This document shows, piece by piece, positions 23,161 through 31,494 of a DNA stretch of 41,764 nucleotides. The notes beneath the pieces were generated by a model. It saw only the letters and a list, made by a program, of their open reading frames with translations, had not been told where the DNA came from and made no database searches. The stretch lies in the NCBI GenBank assembly GCA_031265845.1, contig JAISCC010000032.1, positions 1 to 41,764 on the forward strand, read 5' to 3'. Positions within the stretch are counted from its first letter, which is position 1, and each line of letters begins with the position of its first letter. A program made the translations under genes and the position numbers. This stretch comes from Treponema sp. GTDB taxonomy: Bacteria; Spirochaetota; Spirochaetia; Treponematales; Breznakiellaceae.

Positions 23161-24768
23161 TTACACCACTTTTTCATTTAACGTTTTATTCATATCAGCC
23201 AACAATGAAACAACTTGTTTATATTCATCCATCAGGGATTTATACAATTCTTCCGTTCTTATTGTATCGCCGCTTTTCTTCGCCTGATATATTTCTCCGG
23301 CGAGAGCATGAAACTTTTGATGTTGCTGTTCAAGATTCCGGTAATGTCCATTGTTTTGATGCTGTTTTCCCTCTCCATATATCCATTTCCCAAGATCGCA
23401 ATTCAAATAGTCCTTTTCAGTGACAACAAGGTCTTCTTTTCGCTCGTCAATAAAAGCCCGCAGTTGGGCGAGCCAGTTCCGGTGCATTAATACAATCAAC
23501 TCATAATCAAACGCCTTCCCGTCTTTTTCTATGAGTCCGTCCGCCTCCAATTCCTTGTATAACGCCCCCATGGTTTTATTATTGTCAACGGCGTATTGGC
23601 TTATGCCGCTTTGCGAGCCGGTCAAATTACGGGATTCTTGAGCGATATATCCCATATCGTTCAGTATTTCATGTGAATAGTCTTTCATTTTCCGCAGCGC
23701 CGCGTCAATGTCGCAAGAGCCGTCCGCCATTTCTTTGCTGCCGCCAGCTATTTGCGCGGAAAATTCTTTAATATCGTGGACAGCTTGCAATATTTGATCC
23801 ATGCCCGCCGACAATTCCGATGTCGCGTGGGATATTTCATCAAAAGCGTCCACAAAAGCGTTTGTTTCATTTTGTATGTTTGCGAATGTTTCCCCGGCGG
23901 TCATGCTCGCTCTTTTCGCCTCATCTATTTTGCTGACAATATTTTTAATGGAATCAGCTATTGATTTTGAGTTTATTGAGGAGCTTCCCGCCAGCGTCCG
24001 CACCTCGTCCGCGACTACGGCAAACCCTTTTCCCGCGTCTCCCGCGTGAGCCGCCTCAATAGCGGCGTTCATTGACAGAAGGTTTGTCTGCGCCGCAATG
24101 CCGTTAATCACTTGCGCCACGCCGGAAATCTCTTTAACCAGCGTTGTCATTTCCGCTATTGACCGCCCGGTATGGCCAATCTTCTGGGCGCCGGATTCTA
24201 TGACTTGCTTGAGGTTTTTCAGAGCTATTGTTTTTTGTTGGGTAATATTCGCCACACTGCGGACATTGGCGTTTATTTCTTCTATCGCCGCCCCTGTTTG
24301 AGCCACGGACTGCTCGTTCTTTCTCATTTCCATGACGCAATGATTGATGGTCGCCGTGATTTCCTCTGACGCCGAGGACGCGTCGCTTATTTTTTCGTGA
24401 AGTCCATGCGTCTTTTTTTCAACGGATCGTATATTTTCCCCAATTTGTCCGCTGGTGATAATGGCGATGTCAAGGGATTCTGAAACATGTCTGTTTAATT
24501 CATGCGAGTTTTTTCTGATGTTGGACAAAAACCGCAACGCATGGCTCCAGCCTTTTTCTTTTTCCGCCGATTTATTTCCGATTAGTCGCAACTGGTCTTC
24601 CGCTCTCCGGTCGAAAATGAGACGCCAGCTTATATTGAACGCGGTTGACGCCCCTACGACGCAGACGATGACAACCGGAACATGGGATATGAACAAGGAT
24701 GCTATGAAACCAATAACTCCTGTAATTAAACCTGACAACACTATGAATAACATTGATCGTTGTTTCAT
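23161..24768 (-). CDS. Methyl-accepting chemotaxis protein with C-terminal CZB zinc-binding domain
   Basis: About 535 residues. The ATG at 24766-24768 follows AAAGAGGTGTACTT; the frame is open upstream without a ribosome site. Two membrane segments (residues ~7-50, [20 protein letters not shown] and onward) lie back to back, so there is no sizeable periplasmic sensor. The signalling hairpin is [20 protein letters not shown] around residue 225. The C-terminus has [20 protein letters not shown] and [12 protein letters not shown], the His/Cys/His pattern of the chemoreceptor zinc-binding (CZB) domain. Such domains sense zinc or oxidants such as hypochlorous acid in characterised cases. No HAMP domain is evident. 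Its ligand here is unknown. Confidence 0.92.
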   Translation of the reverse strand: MKQRSMLFIVLSGLITGVIGFIASLFISHVPVVIVCVVGASTAFNISWRLIFDRRAEDQLRLIGNKSAEKEKGWSHALRFLSNIRKNSHELNRHVSESLDIAIITSGQIGENIRSVEKKTHGLHEKISDASSASEEITATINHCVMEMRKNEQSVAQTGAAIEEINANVRSVANITQQKTIALKNLKQVIESGAQKIGHTGRSIAEMTTLVKEISGVAQVINGIAAQTNLLSMNAAIEAAHAGDAGKGFAVVADEVRTLAGSSSINSKSIADSIKNIVSKIDEAKRASMTAGETFANIQNETNAFVDAFDEISHATSELSAGMDQILQAVHDIKEFSAQIAGGSKEMADGSCDIDAALRKMKDYSHEILNDMGYIAQESRNLTGSQSGISQYAVDNNKTMGALYKELEADGLIEKDGKAFDYELIVLMHRNWLAQLRAFIDERKEDLVVTEKDYLNCDLGKWIYGEGKQHQNNGHYRNLEQQHQKFHALAGEIYQAKKSGDTIRTEELYKSLMDEYKQVVSLLADMNKTLNEKVV

Positions 24769-24793
24769 AAGTACACCTCTTTCAATGCGTTTC

Positions 24794-24821
24794 AGTCTAG
24801 CTGTTTTTATAACTTTGTCAA
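24794..24821 (-). promoter_or_regulatory. Promoter of the CZB chemoreceptor gene
   Basis: On the minus strand, TTGACA (24816-24821) and TAGACT (24794-24799) are 16 bases apart, about 25 bases upstream of the start codon. Confidence 0.5.
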
Positions 24822-24853
24822 GTGGAGCCGCTGGCGCCTGCGCCGCCTTCAAC

Positions 24854-24882
24854 TTGACAAGGGCGTATATTTGTAGTAGTAC
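24854..24882 (+). promoter_or_regulatory. Promoter of the AmmeMemoRadiSam operon
   Basis: TTGACA (24854-24859) and TAGTAC (24877-24882) are 17 bases apart. The gene at 24909 is preceded by AAAGGAG. This promoter diverges from that of the chemoreceptor. Confidence 0.5.
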
Positions 24883-24908
24883 TTTTTTTATAAAGGAGCG
24901 CGGCCCGT

Positions 24909-26282
24909 ATGAAAAGAACGCGAAAAGCTTTTTTGGTTCCCCATCCTCCGCTGATTGTTCCGGGCGTGGGAAAGGGCGATGAGATTCCCGCCACCCGGGA
25001 TGCGTATGCGCAGGTTGCGGAAGAAGTTCGCCGGGAAAATCCTGAAACTGTCGTCGTCATTTCACCGCACAGCGTTTGTTACGCGGATTATTTCCATGTT
25101 TCACCCGGAACATCCGCGACAGGCGATTTCGGCGCGTTCCGCGCCCCGCAGATACGGTTTTCCGTGCAGTACGATGATGCGCTGGCAGATCGCATCGGCG
25201 CGGCGGCTGAAAAAGCCGGCGTACACGCGGGAAAGCTCGGCGAGCGGGACGCCAAATTGGATCATGGCGTCATGGTTCCGCTCTATTTTCTCAATTTGCC
25301 GCCATCAACGCGGATAATCCGCGTTGGGCTTTCCGGCTTGCCCCTGATTGACCATTACCGGTTCGGCATGTGCGTCAGGGAAGCGGCGGACGAGATGGGG
25401 CGGCGGGTCGTATTGGTGGCGAGCGGCGACATGTCCCATAAGCTGAAGCCGGATGGACCTTATGGTTTTGCTAAAGAGGGGCCTGAACACGACGCCTTTG
25501 TGAAAGAGCGCGTCGAAAAATCGGACTTCAAAAGCCTTATGGCGGTCGATCCCGCGCTCTGTGAACGCGCCGCCGAGTGCGGCTTCCGCAGTCTCGTGAT
25601 CCTCGCCGGATTCATGGACGGATTGCGAACGCAAGCCCGCGTTCTGAGCTACGAGCGTCCCTTCGGCGTGGGCTATCTCACGGCGGCGTTTTCAGGCGAC
25701 GGCGCCGCCTCTTCCCTTTTGCCGGTTCTGCTTGCGGAACGAAAAGCCCGCCTTGCGCGAAAACGTGACACGAGCGACCCGTATGTACGGCTTGCGATTG
25801 ACGCCATTGAGCGCTTTGTGAAAACCGGAAAAATCATGGCTCCGCCTAAAGAGACGCCCGCTGAAATGCTTGAAAAACGCGCCGGCGTGTTTGTGTCTGT
25901 TAAAAAAGACGGCGCATTGCGTGGTTGCATAGGGACAATAGCGCCCGTACGCAAAAATATAGCGCTGGAAATCATCGAAAACGGCGTATCCGCCGTTTCG
26001 CGCGATCCGCGTTTTCCCCCCGTTGAAGAAGAAGAGTTGGAAGCGCTCACATACAGCGTCGACATCCTTTCTCCGCCCGAATCAATCGGCGATCCCGGCG
26101 GCCTTGACGTTGTGAAGTACGGCGTTATTGTGAGTTGCGGGAACAGGCGGGGCTTGCTTCTGCCCAATCTTGACGGAGTGGATTCTGTTGAGGAGCAAAT
26201 TGCCATCGCTTTGCGAAAAGGCGGGATACAACCCCATGAGCCGTATGCCCTTGAACGATTTGAAGTTGAGCGCCATCTGTGA
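24909..26282 (+). CDS. Memo/LigB-like domain fused to AMMECR1 domain (AmmeMemoRadiSam system)
   Basis: A 457-residue fusion. The first ~270 residues are a LigB/Memo-like domain with the expected metal-site His residues: VPHPPL (His12), ISPHSV (His54), LDHGVMVPL and SGDMSHKL. From about residue 285 an AMMECR1 domain follows: [17 protein letters not shown], then [12 protein letters not shown] around residue 338, [14 protein letters not shown], and a C-terminal [16 protein letters not shown]. The next gene is the radical SAM partner, overlapping by TGATG. The AmmeMemoRadiSam trio is conserved from bacteria to archaea but its biochemical role is not established. Here two of the three parts are one polypeptide, implying they work in a fixed ratio. 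RBS AAAGGAG precedes the ATG. Confidence 0.93.
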   Translation: MKRTRKAFLVPHPPLIVPGVGKGDEIPATRDAYAQVAEEVRRENPETVVVISPHSVCYADYFHVSPGTSATGDFGAFRAPQIRFSVQYDDALADRIGAAAEKAGVHAGKLGERDAKLDHGVMVPLYFLNLPPSTRIIRVGLSGLPLIDHYRFGMCVREAADEMGRRVVLVASGDMSHKLKPDGPYGFAKEGPEHDAFVKERVEKSDFKSLMAVDPALCERAAECGFRSLVILAGFMDGLRTQARVLSYERPFGVGYLTAAFSGDGAASSLLPVLLAERKARLARKRDTSDPYVRLAIDAIERFVKTGKIMAPPKETPAEMLEKRAGVFVSVKKDGALRGCIGTIAPVRKNIALEIIENGVSAVSRDPRFPPVEEEELEALTYSVDILSPPESIGDPGGLDVVKYGVIVSCGNRRGLLLPNLDGVDSVEEQIAIALRKGGIQPHEPYALERFEVERHL

Positions 26283-27142
26283 TGCGAAAAGAGGCGCTTT
26301 TTTACGAAAAAAATGGCGAAGCGGCGCAATGCGGTCTTTGCCCCCGCCTGTGCGCGATACCGGATGGGCAGACCGGTTTTTGTTCCGCCCGCAGAAATTC
26401 GGGCGGAATTCTGTTTGCCGAAAGCTACGGGCGCATATCCTCTCTCAGCCTTGATCCGATAGAGAAAAAGCCGCTCAACCGTTTTTTCGCGGGTTCCGCC
26501 ATCCTTTCAGCCGGCGGTTACGGCTGTAACATGGCGTGCGCTTTTTGCCAGAATTTCGCTATTTCCCAGATGAAGCCCCGCACGGACTTTCTGCCTCCTG
26601 AAAAACTGCTTGAAGCCGCGTTGTCCATCCCCGAAAACCTCGGCGTCGCCTTCACTTACAACGAGCCGTGCGTCGGCGTGGAATACATTCTTGACGCCGC
26701 CCCTCTGATAAGGAAGCATGGCATGAAGATCGTGCTGGTGACAAACGGCATGATTCTGGAAAAACCATTGGCGACTCTGTTGCCGCTGGTTGACGCCATG
26801 AACATAGACCTCAAGGCGTTTTCATGCGAATTCTACCAAAGGCATGGCGGGTCACTTGAAACGGTTAAGAAAACCATAGAAACATGCGCAAAAAGCGTCC
26901 ATGTTGAAATAACAACCCTGATTGTACCCGGCGAGAATGACGGCGAGGCGGAAATGGAGGAGCTTTCCGGCTGGCTCGCTTCGGTTCCGTCCGCGTCCGG
27001 CGACATTCCCCTTCACATTACACGGTTTTTCCCCCGATTTAAGATGCGGGACAAGCAGCCGACGCCGGTTAAAACAATTTTTTCGCTGGTGGAAGCGGCG
27101 AAACGGCGGTTGCGGTACGTCTATGCGGGCAATATGAACTGA
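26282..27142 (+). CDS. amrS: Radical SAM enzyme of the AmmeMemoRadiSam system (AmrS-like)
   Basis: A 286-residue radical SAM protein. The iron-sulfur motif is CNMACAFC (Cys82, Cys86, Cys89), preceded by a Cys-rich N-terminal segment CGLCPRLCAIPDGQTGFC typical of this branch and of pyruvate formate-lyase activase-like proteins. TYNEPCVGVEY and DAMNIDLKAF are further family hallmarks. The ATG at 26282 overlaps the stop of the Memo-AMMECR1 gene, so the two are translationally coupled; a GTG one codon earlier is possible. Substrate and product are unknown. Relatives were formerly annotated as PFL-activating enzyme homologues. Confidence 0.92.
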   Translation: MRKEALFYEKNGEAAQCGLCPRLCAIPDGQTGFCSARRNSGGILFAESYGRISSLSLDPIEKKPLNRFFAGSAILSAGGYGCNMACAFCQNFAISQMKPRTDFLPPEKLLEAALSIPENLGVAFTYNEPCVGVEYILDAAPLIRKHGMKIVLVTNGMILEKPLATLLPLVDAMNIDLKAFSCEFYQRHGGSLETVKKTIETCAKSVHVEITTLIVPGENDGEAEMEELSGWLASVPSASGDIPLHITRFFPRFKMRDKQPTPVKTIFSLVEAAKRRLRYVYAGNMN

Positions 27143-27239
27143 CGGCCGGGATCGTCCTCATTACCACAGGACGGCAGGAGCCGGGGATGTTTGGCCCCGC
27201 ATGAGGACTTGAAAGCTCATCCCCCTGGATTGCCGGGAC

Positions 27240-27917
27240 TATCCTCTGTGGCGGCTGGAAACGGAAAGCGGACGAAATCTGGATTTGCTCTGGTTGTTGC
27301 GCGCTCTCTGTCCGGATCACAAAACCATAGCGGAGTTCCGGCGGCAGAACGGGGAGGCGTTAAAGAACGTATTCAAGGGATTCGTGAACCTGTGCGTGAA
27401 GCTGGGATTGTACGGCAAAGAATTATTGGCAATAGACGGGAGCAAGTTCAAAGCGGTAAACAGCAAAGAGCGAAATTATGCCGAAGGGAAGCTATGGGAG
27501 CTGATGGATCGGATTGAGAAGAAGATAGCTGATGGCTGTAGCCGCGGAGGAAAACATGGGGGCGGGAACGGATTATGATATTTGCGTCCGCAGAGGATCC
27601 CGGGAAGGCCGTCACGGGGCATAAAGACGGACGGTGTGTGTTACAATGGGGAGCGGAATATCGTGCTGTGCCCGATGGGGCAGGCGTTGCATCCGGCATT
27701 TTATAAGCAGGGGAGGGGAGTCTTTGACAACCGGGATGCGCGCAAGGGATGCGCGCGCCGGTGTACGAAGGAAAGCCGGCGGCGGCGGCATGAGGCGCCG
27801 ATGTCCGAATCGGCGTTTAGCACGACCTATAATGAGCAGGGGCTGTCGGTGAAACAGGTCAGGATACAGGGGGAGCGGTCGATAGTGAAGGAACGGAAAA
27901 GCATAATCGTACCATGA
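27240..27917 (+). pseudogene. Degenerate IS1182-family transposase
   Basis: Pieces of one transposase appear in different frames. YPLWRLETESGRNLDLLWLL, then CPDHKTIAEFRRQNGEALKN and LLAIDGSKFKAVNSKERNYA, up to about 27560. In other frames follow GERNIVLCPMGQALHPAFYK and NEQGLSVKQVRIQGERSIVK to 27917. These are in the order expected for an IS1182-type DDE transposase (AIDGSKFKA contains the first Asp), but the N-terminus, the middle and the end with the last catalytic residue are missing. At least one frameshift near 27570 kills it. It lies directly downstream of the radical SAM gene. Confidence 0.85.
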
Positions 27918-27924
27918 GAGGAGA

Positions 27925-28113
27925 GTTCGGTTGATAAACTCGGAGCCGTTATCGCTCTCAATATCGAAGAGAGGATGGCATACTTCCGGTGATACTCGGT
28001 TAACCGGATATACTTGTCAAGAATTCCTGTTTTTTCTTTCAGGGTCAAAGCCTGTCGGTACCGGGGAGCATATTCCGGGTCAAAGCCTGTTTTTCTTTCA
28101 TCGCAAATCTCAT
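27925..28113 (-). pseudogene. Internally deleted integrase-core (rve) transposase remnant
   Basis: On the minus strand, the N-terminal segment MRFAMKEKQALTRNMLP, then (shifted frame) RYRQALTLKEKTGILDKYIR and LTEYHRKYAI, matches the start of integrase-catalytic-core transposases. It is joined by deletion to FDIESDNGSEFINRTLLSWY, the region around the second catalytic Asp (SDNGSEF), in another frame. Hundreds of codons between them and the C-terminus are missing. It abuts the end of the IS1182 relic, so two different elements have collapsed on each other. Confidence 0.75.
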
Positions 28114-28181
28114 GCCGCCCTCCGATCCCTCCATCGGCTGAGTCTGTGGGGGTAAGATTTTTTATAATGCAATCGCAAGCC

Positions 28182-28211
28182 TTGCCAAAATACAATTATA
28201 TCGGATATAAT
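28182..28211 (+). promoter_or_regulatory. Promoter of the C5 methyltransferase gene
   Basis: TTGCCA (28182-28187) and a perfect TATAAT (28206-28211) are 18 bases apart, about 85 bases upstream of the start codon. Confidence 0.55.
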
Positions 28212-28294
28212 GAACGCATCTTCATTACAAGAAGCCATTATGCAAGAACATATACACATTCAAATGCTTCGGAATCACTGTACACGGGCGAGCG

Positions 28295-29221
28295 ATGAAA
28301 TTCACGTACATTGATTTGTTCGCCGGCATAGGCGGCTTTCACCAAGCGGCGGACGCCCTTGGCGGGGAATGTGTTTTCGCAAGCGAAATAGACGCCGAAG
28401 CGAAACGCGCCTATACGGAAAATTACAACATGGCTCCTCACGGCGACATAACGAAAATTGACGCGAGGGACATTCCCGTTCACGACGTTTTGCTGGCGGG
28501 ATTCCCATGCCAGCCGTTTAGCATTATTGGGAAAAAATTAGGTTTTGATGACATGCGCGGAACATTGTTTTTTGAAATCGCCAGAATATTACAAGAAAAG
28601 AAGCCGAAACTATTCGTCCTGGAAAATGTAAAACAATTAAAAACGCACGACAAAGGGCACACATTAAAAGTTATTCTGGACGCATTGGAAGGCTTGGGAT
28701 ATAAGGTGTATAATGAAATATTGAACGCGCTGAATTTCGGACTTCCGCAAAAACGGGAGCGGATTATTATTGTCGGATTTCTGAATGCATCTGTTGATTT
28801 CTCTTTTCCCAATCCAGGAATTCAGGGAAGGCTGGAAGATGTTCTGGAAAAAGAAGACGCTGTTGACGCCAAATATTTTGCGAGCGATGAAATTGTCAGA
28901 AAAAGAAAGGCGAAACACGCCAGCGCTTATTCTCCGGGCATTTGGCACGAAAACAAGGGCGGCAACATAGCAAGCTATCCGTATTCATGCGCTTTACGCG
29001 CCGGAGCCTCATACAACTACTTGCTTGTAAATGGAACGCGCCGGCTGACTCCCCGCGAGATGCTGCGCCTGCAAGGGTTTCCCGACTCATTTAAAATTGT
29101 ATGCTCCGACAGCCAAACAAGAAAACAGGCGGGAAACGCCGTTCCCGTCGCGGTAATAAAGGCGGTGTTACAAGAGGCGCTCTATGCGGAGGCTGAAACT
29201 GCGGGACATGCGATTTTATAA
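28295..29221 (+). CDS. DNA (cytosine-5) methyltransferase, orphan
   Basis: A 308-residue C5 methyltransferase with the family motifs in order: DLFAGIGGF (I), GFPCQPFS with catalytic Cys72 (IV), ENVK (VI, Glu110), QKRERI (VIII), RRLTPREMLRLQGFPD (IX) and KQAGNAVPV (X). The target-recognition region between VIII and IX is short. All catalytic residues are present, so it should be active. No restriction endonuclease gene is adjacent: IS relics lie upstream and rpoN downstream, so it is either an orphan regulatory or self-protecting methylase, or the survivor of a broken restriction system. The ribosome site is weak (GGGCGAG). Target sequence unknown. Confidence 0.93.
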   Translation: MKFTYIDLFAGIGGFHQAADALGGECVFASEIDAEAKRAYTENYNMAPHGDITKIDARDIPVHDVLLAGFPCQPFSIIGKKLGFDDMRGTLFFEIARILQEKKPKLFVLENVKQLKTHDKGHTLKVILDALEGLGYKVYNEILNALNFGLPQKRERIIIVGFLNASVDFSFPNPGIQGRLEDVLEKEDAVDAKYFASDEIVRKRKAKHASAYSPGIWHENKGGNIASYPYSCALRAGASYNYLLVNGTRRLTPREMLRLQGFPDSFKIVCSDSQTRKQAGNAVPVAVIKAVLQEALYAEAETAGHAIL

Positions 29222-29240
29222 AACAGCCGGTACTTTTTCC

Positions 29241-29269
29241 TTGACAAAACGCCATAAAAGGATTGTACT
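29241..29269 (+). promoter_or_regulatory. Promoter of rpoN
   Basis: TTGACA (29241-29246) and TGTACT (29264-29269) are 17 bases apart, just after the methyltransferase stop codon. Confidence 0.5.
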
Positions 29270-29294
29270 ATAAAATAGTAAAGGAGGTTCTTCC

Positions 29295-30641
29295 GTGTTA
29301 GCCCAGACCATGAGCCAGCGGCAAGACTTGCGGCTTACCACACAACTAGTTGCGGCGATCAGCCTTATGGAAGTTCCGGCGCTTGAGCTGAAGGAAAGGA
29401 TAGCGGAAGAGCTTGAACGGAATCCGGCTCTTGAGGTTCAGGAGGAGCCGCCCGACGTTTCTTTTGAAGACGCGCCGCCTGAGCGTGAAGAAGACGCATA
29501 CTTTGAGGCGACTTCCGATCCTGGTTTTATCTATGAAGACGGCGAAGAAGCGTCCGACCGGCAGTTCAAATTTATTGAAAACGCGCTTGCCAGACCGGAA
29601 AGCCTGCAAGAGCATCTGCTGTGGCAGTTGCAGGTTGAGCCGTTGGACGAAAAGACCCGTTCCTTGTGCGAAACGCTCATCCAGAACCTTGACGAAAACG
29701 GCTTTCATCTGGTGAGCGTGGACGAGTTGCTTAGAGGCGAAGAAAACGGCCGCATTCAAAACGCCATGCATATTGTGCAATCGCTTGATCCCGCCGGCGT
29801 CTGTACCGCGAACTACCAAGAATCTCTGCGTACGCAAATACGGCTTCTGCCCGACGCGCCGGAAGGCGCGGAAGAAGCGCTTGATTATCTTGACTTGTTG
29901 CAAAAAGGGAAATTTGCCGCTGTAGCGAAGAAAATAAACCGCGCGGAAGATGAAGTTCGCTCGTTTTTCACCTGCATCAAGGAATTAAACCCCTTTCCCG
30001 GACGCATCTTTTCATCAAAGAACGTCCGTTTTGCCGTTCCCGATGTAAAAGTCGTCAAAAAAGAAGGGGAATTCATCATCATCCTGAATGACGAGGAAAT
30101 TCCGGCGCTTGGCGTCAGTCATTTCTTTACGAAAATAGCTGAAGAAAAGTCAGACAAGAAGGCGCGGCGTTTTGCAAAGGAAAGCGTCAGGGAAGCGTTG
30201 TGGTTTATCAACGCCGTCAAGGAGCGGAATCAGACCCTGCTGAACGTTTCAAGGGCAATCGTCAACTATCAGATGCGATTCTTTGAGAAGGGGCCGGGCA
30301 ATCTCGCGCCCCTGACCCAGCAGACCATAGCCAATGAGCTTGACATCCACGAATCCACCGTGTCCCGCATAGCAAACGGGAAGTACATGCAGACCGAATG
30401 GGGGATATTCAGCATAAAGCGCTTCTTCACCAACGCCATAAACCGCTACGGCGCGGAGGCTTCGCCGTTTTCCAAGGAAAGTGTAAAAGCGAAGATCAGG
30501 GAAATCATCATAAACGACAAGGGGCGCCTTTCGGATCAGCGCATAGCGGACAAGCTCAGCGAACAAGGCGTCGCAGTGGCGCGCCGTACGGTGGCGAAAT
30601 ACCGGCAGGAACTGGATATGGGCTCGTCGTTTGCCAGATAG
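29295..30641 (+). CDS. rpoN: RNA polymerase sigma-54 factor RpoN
   Basis: A 448-residue sigma-54. The N-terminal Gln/Leu-rich activator-interacting region (QRQDLRLTTQLVAAISLMEV, then LKERIAEELERNPALE) is followed by an acidic stretch, a core-binding domain (LQEHLLWQLQVEPLDEKTRS and onward), the helix-turn-helix (ANELDIHESTVSRIANGKYM) and the RpoN box ARRTVAKYRQ near residue 430. The start is a GTG at 29295, seven bases from AGGAGG. It directs transcription from -24/-12 promoters that need enhancer-binding ATPases; none is encoded in this window. The gene for a hibernation factor follows, the usual rpoN neighbour. Confidence 0.97.
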   Translation: MLAQTMSQRQDLRLTTQLVAAISLMEVPALELKERIAEELERNPALEVQEEPPDVSFEDAPPEREEDAYFEATSDPGFIYEDGEEASDRQFKFIENALARPESLQEHLLWQLQVEPLDEKTRSLCETLIQNLDENGFHLVSVDELLRGEENGRIQNAMHIVQSLDPAGVCTANYQESLRTQIRLLPDAPEGAEEALDYLDLLQKGKFAAVAKKINRAEDEVRSFFTCIKELNPFPGRIFSSKNVRFAVPDVKVVKKEGEFIIILNDEEIPALGVSHFFTKIAEEKSDKKARRFAKESVREALWFINAVKERNQTLLNVSRAIVNYQMRFFEKGPGNLAPLTQQTIANELDIHESTVSRIANGKYMQTEWGIFSIKRFFTNAINRYGAEASPFSKESVKAKIREIIINDKGRLSDQRIADKLSEQGVAVARRTVAKYRQELDMGSSFAR

Positions 30642-30733
30642 AAGCGCACAGAGTGCGGCGCTCTGCGCGGCGCTATGTATCGCTATTGGGATTCAGCCCG
30701 TAAGGGCTTAATATATTTTTCCTGGAGGCACCT

Positions 30734-31024
30734 ATGAATACAGAAATTAAAGCCATTCACTTCACGCTAAGAGATGACACGAGAGAGTATGTTGAAAAAA
30801 AGCTCTCCCGCATTCACAACGCGGAGAACATGATCATCGATCTGCTTATCACCATGACTCACGAGAAAGAGTTTTCAGCCGAAGCTACGATTAATTTTCG
30901 CTGGGGTTTATCGGTTCATGTGAAAGAAACAGATTTTGATCTCCATGCCGCCATTGATAAAATGCTTGATGTCCTTGATGAAAAAATAATCAAGGAAAAA
31001 GAAAAATTTAAGGAAAAAAGATGA
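30734..31024 (+). CDS. hpf: Short ribosome hibernation-promoting factor (HPF/RaiA family)
   Basis: A 96-residue protein starting MNTEIKAIHFTLRDDTREYV, with FSAEATINFRWGLSVHVKET and DLHAAIDKMLDVLDEKIIKE, the beta-alpha pattern of HPF/RaiA proteins. It is the short form, without the C-terminal dimerisation domain of long HPF. These proteins bind the decoding centre of idle ribosomes. CCTGGAGG precedes the ATG, and its place after rpoN is the classic one. The lysine-rich tail ends in KEKFKEKR. Confidence 0.92.
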   Translation: MNTEIKAIHFTLRDDTREYVEKKLSRIHNAENMIIDLLITMTHEKEFSAEATINFRWGLSVHVKETDFDLHAAIDKMLDVLDEKIIKEKEKFKEKR

Positions 31025-31057
31025 CGCTTTCCTGACGCTCGCGGCGGAAAAGAGACT

Positions 31058-31088
31058 GGCGCAGCCTGGTTTTAAAACAGGCTGCGCC
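31058..31088 (+). terminator. 11-bp stem hairpin after rpoN-hpf
   Basis: GGCGCAGCCTG and CAGGCTGCGCC are exact complements around the loop GTTTTAAAA, 34 bases after the hpf stop codon. There is no U-run afterwards, so termination or mRNA end protection are both possible. Confidence 0.6.
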
Positions 31089-31494
31089 TTATCGCCGGAT
31101 GAAGGATGATTATCAGCGGGGATAAGATAGAGGCGGCGGGAGAAGACGCTTCCTGCGGCATGTATTGTTTCAATGAGAGAGACAGTTCAAGGCGAGCCAT
31201 AAGCTCATCAAGAATAGCCTGGGGGAAGTGATCGCCCCGCTTCCCTCTACGGTAAGCGCGGGGTCATGCTGGCTTAACATACGCGCCCATTTTAGTCATA
31301 AAGGGGGTGTATCTGAAGAATCCCCCGGGATATTATAAGCGATGCGCCCTTTGCGGTTCAAATAAAGACAGACGCCGGTATGTATCGGCGTCTTTTCGTA
31401 CATAACTATTTATTAAAAGAGATGAATATGCTAAAATATATTTATCCCCTGCTGGAGTTTGTGCAGGGATATGTTCCGCCTTTAGGAGCTTATA
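31089..31494. other. Intergenic region without a recognised gene
   Basis: About 400 bases. A minus-strand frame (roughly 31280 to 31090) reads RGKRGDHFPQAILDELMARL and on to a stop, and might be the tail of a lost gene; no start codon was found. The segment at about 31220-31270 can fold (GGGAAG / CTTCCC). GACGCCG-GTATGTAT-CGGCGTC at 31371-31392 followed by TTTT looks like a terminator in the plus direction. Confidence 0.4.
31371..31396 (+). terminator. Terminator-like hairpin upstream of the dCache chemoreceptor
   Basis: A 7-bp stem GACGCCG / CGGCGTC with loop GTATGTAT, followed by TTTT. With no gene just upstream, it may end read-through from hpf or a small transcript in 31089-31370. Confidence 0.45.

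Noticed and set aside
27285..27578. Intact 97-residue gene
   Set aside because: It is one piece of a frameshifted IS1182-type transposase whose other parts follow in other frames.
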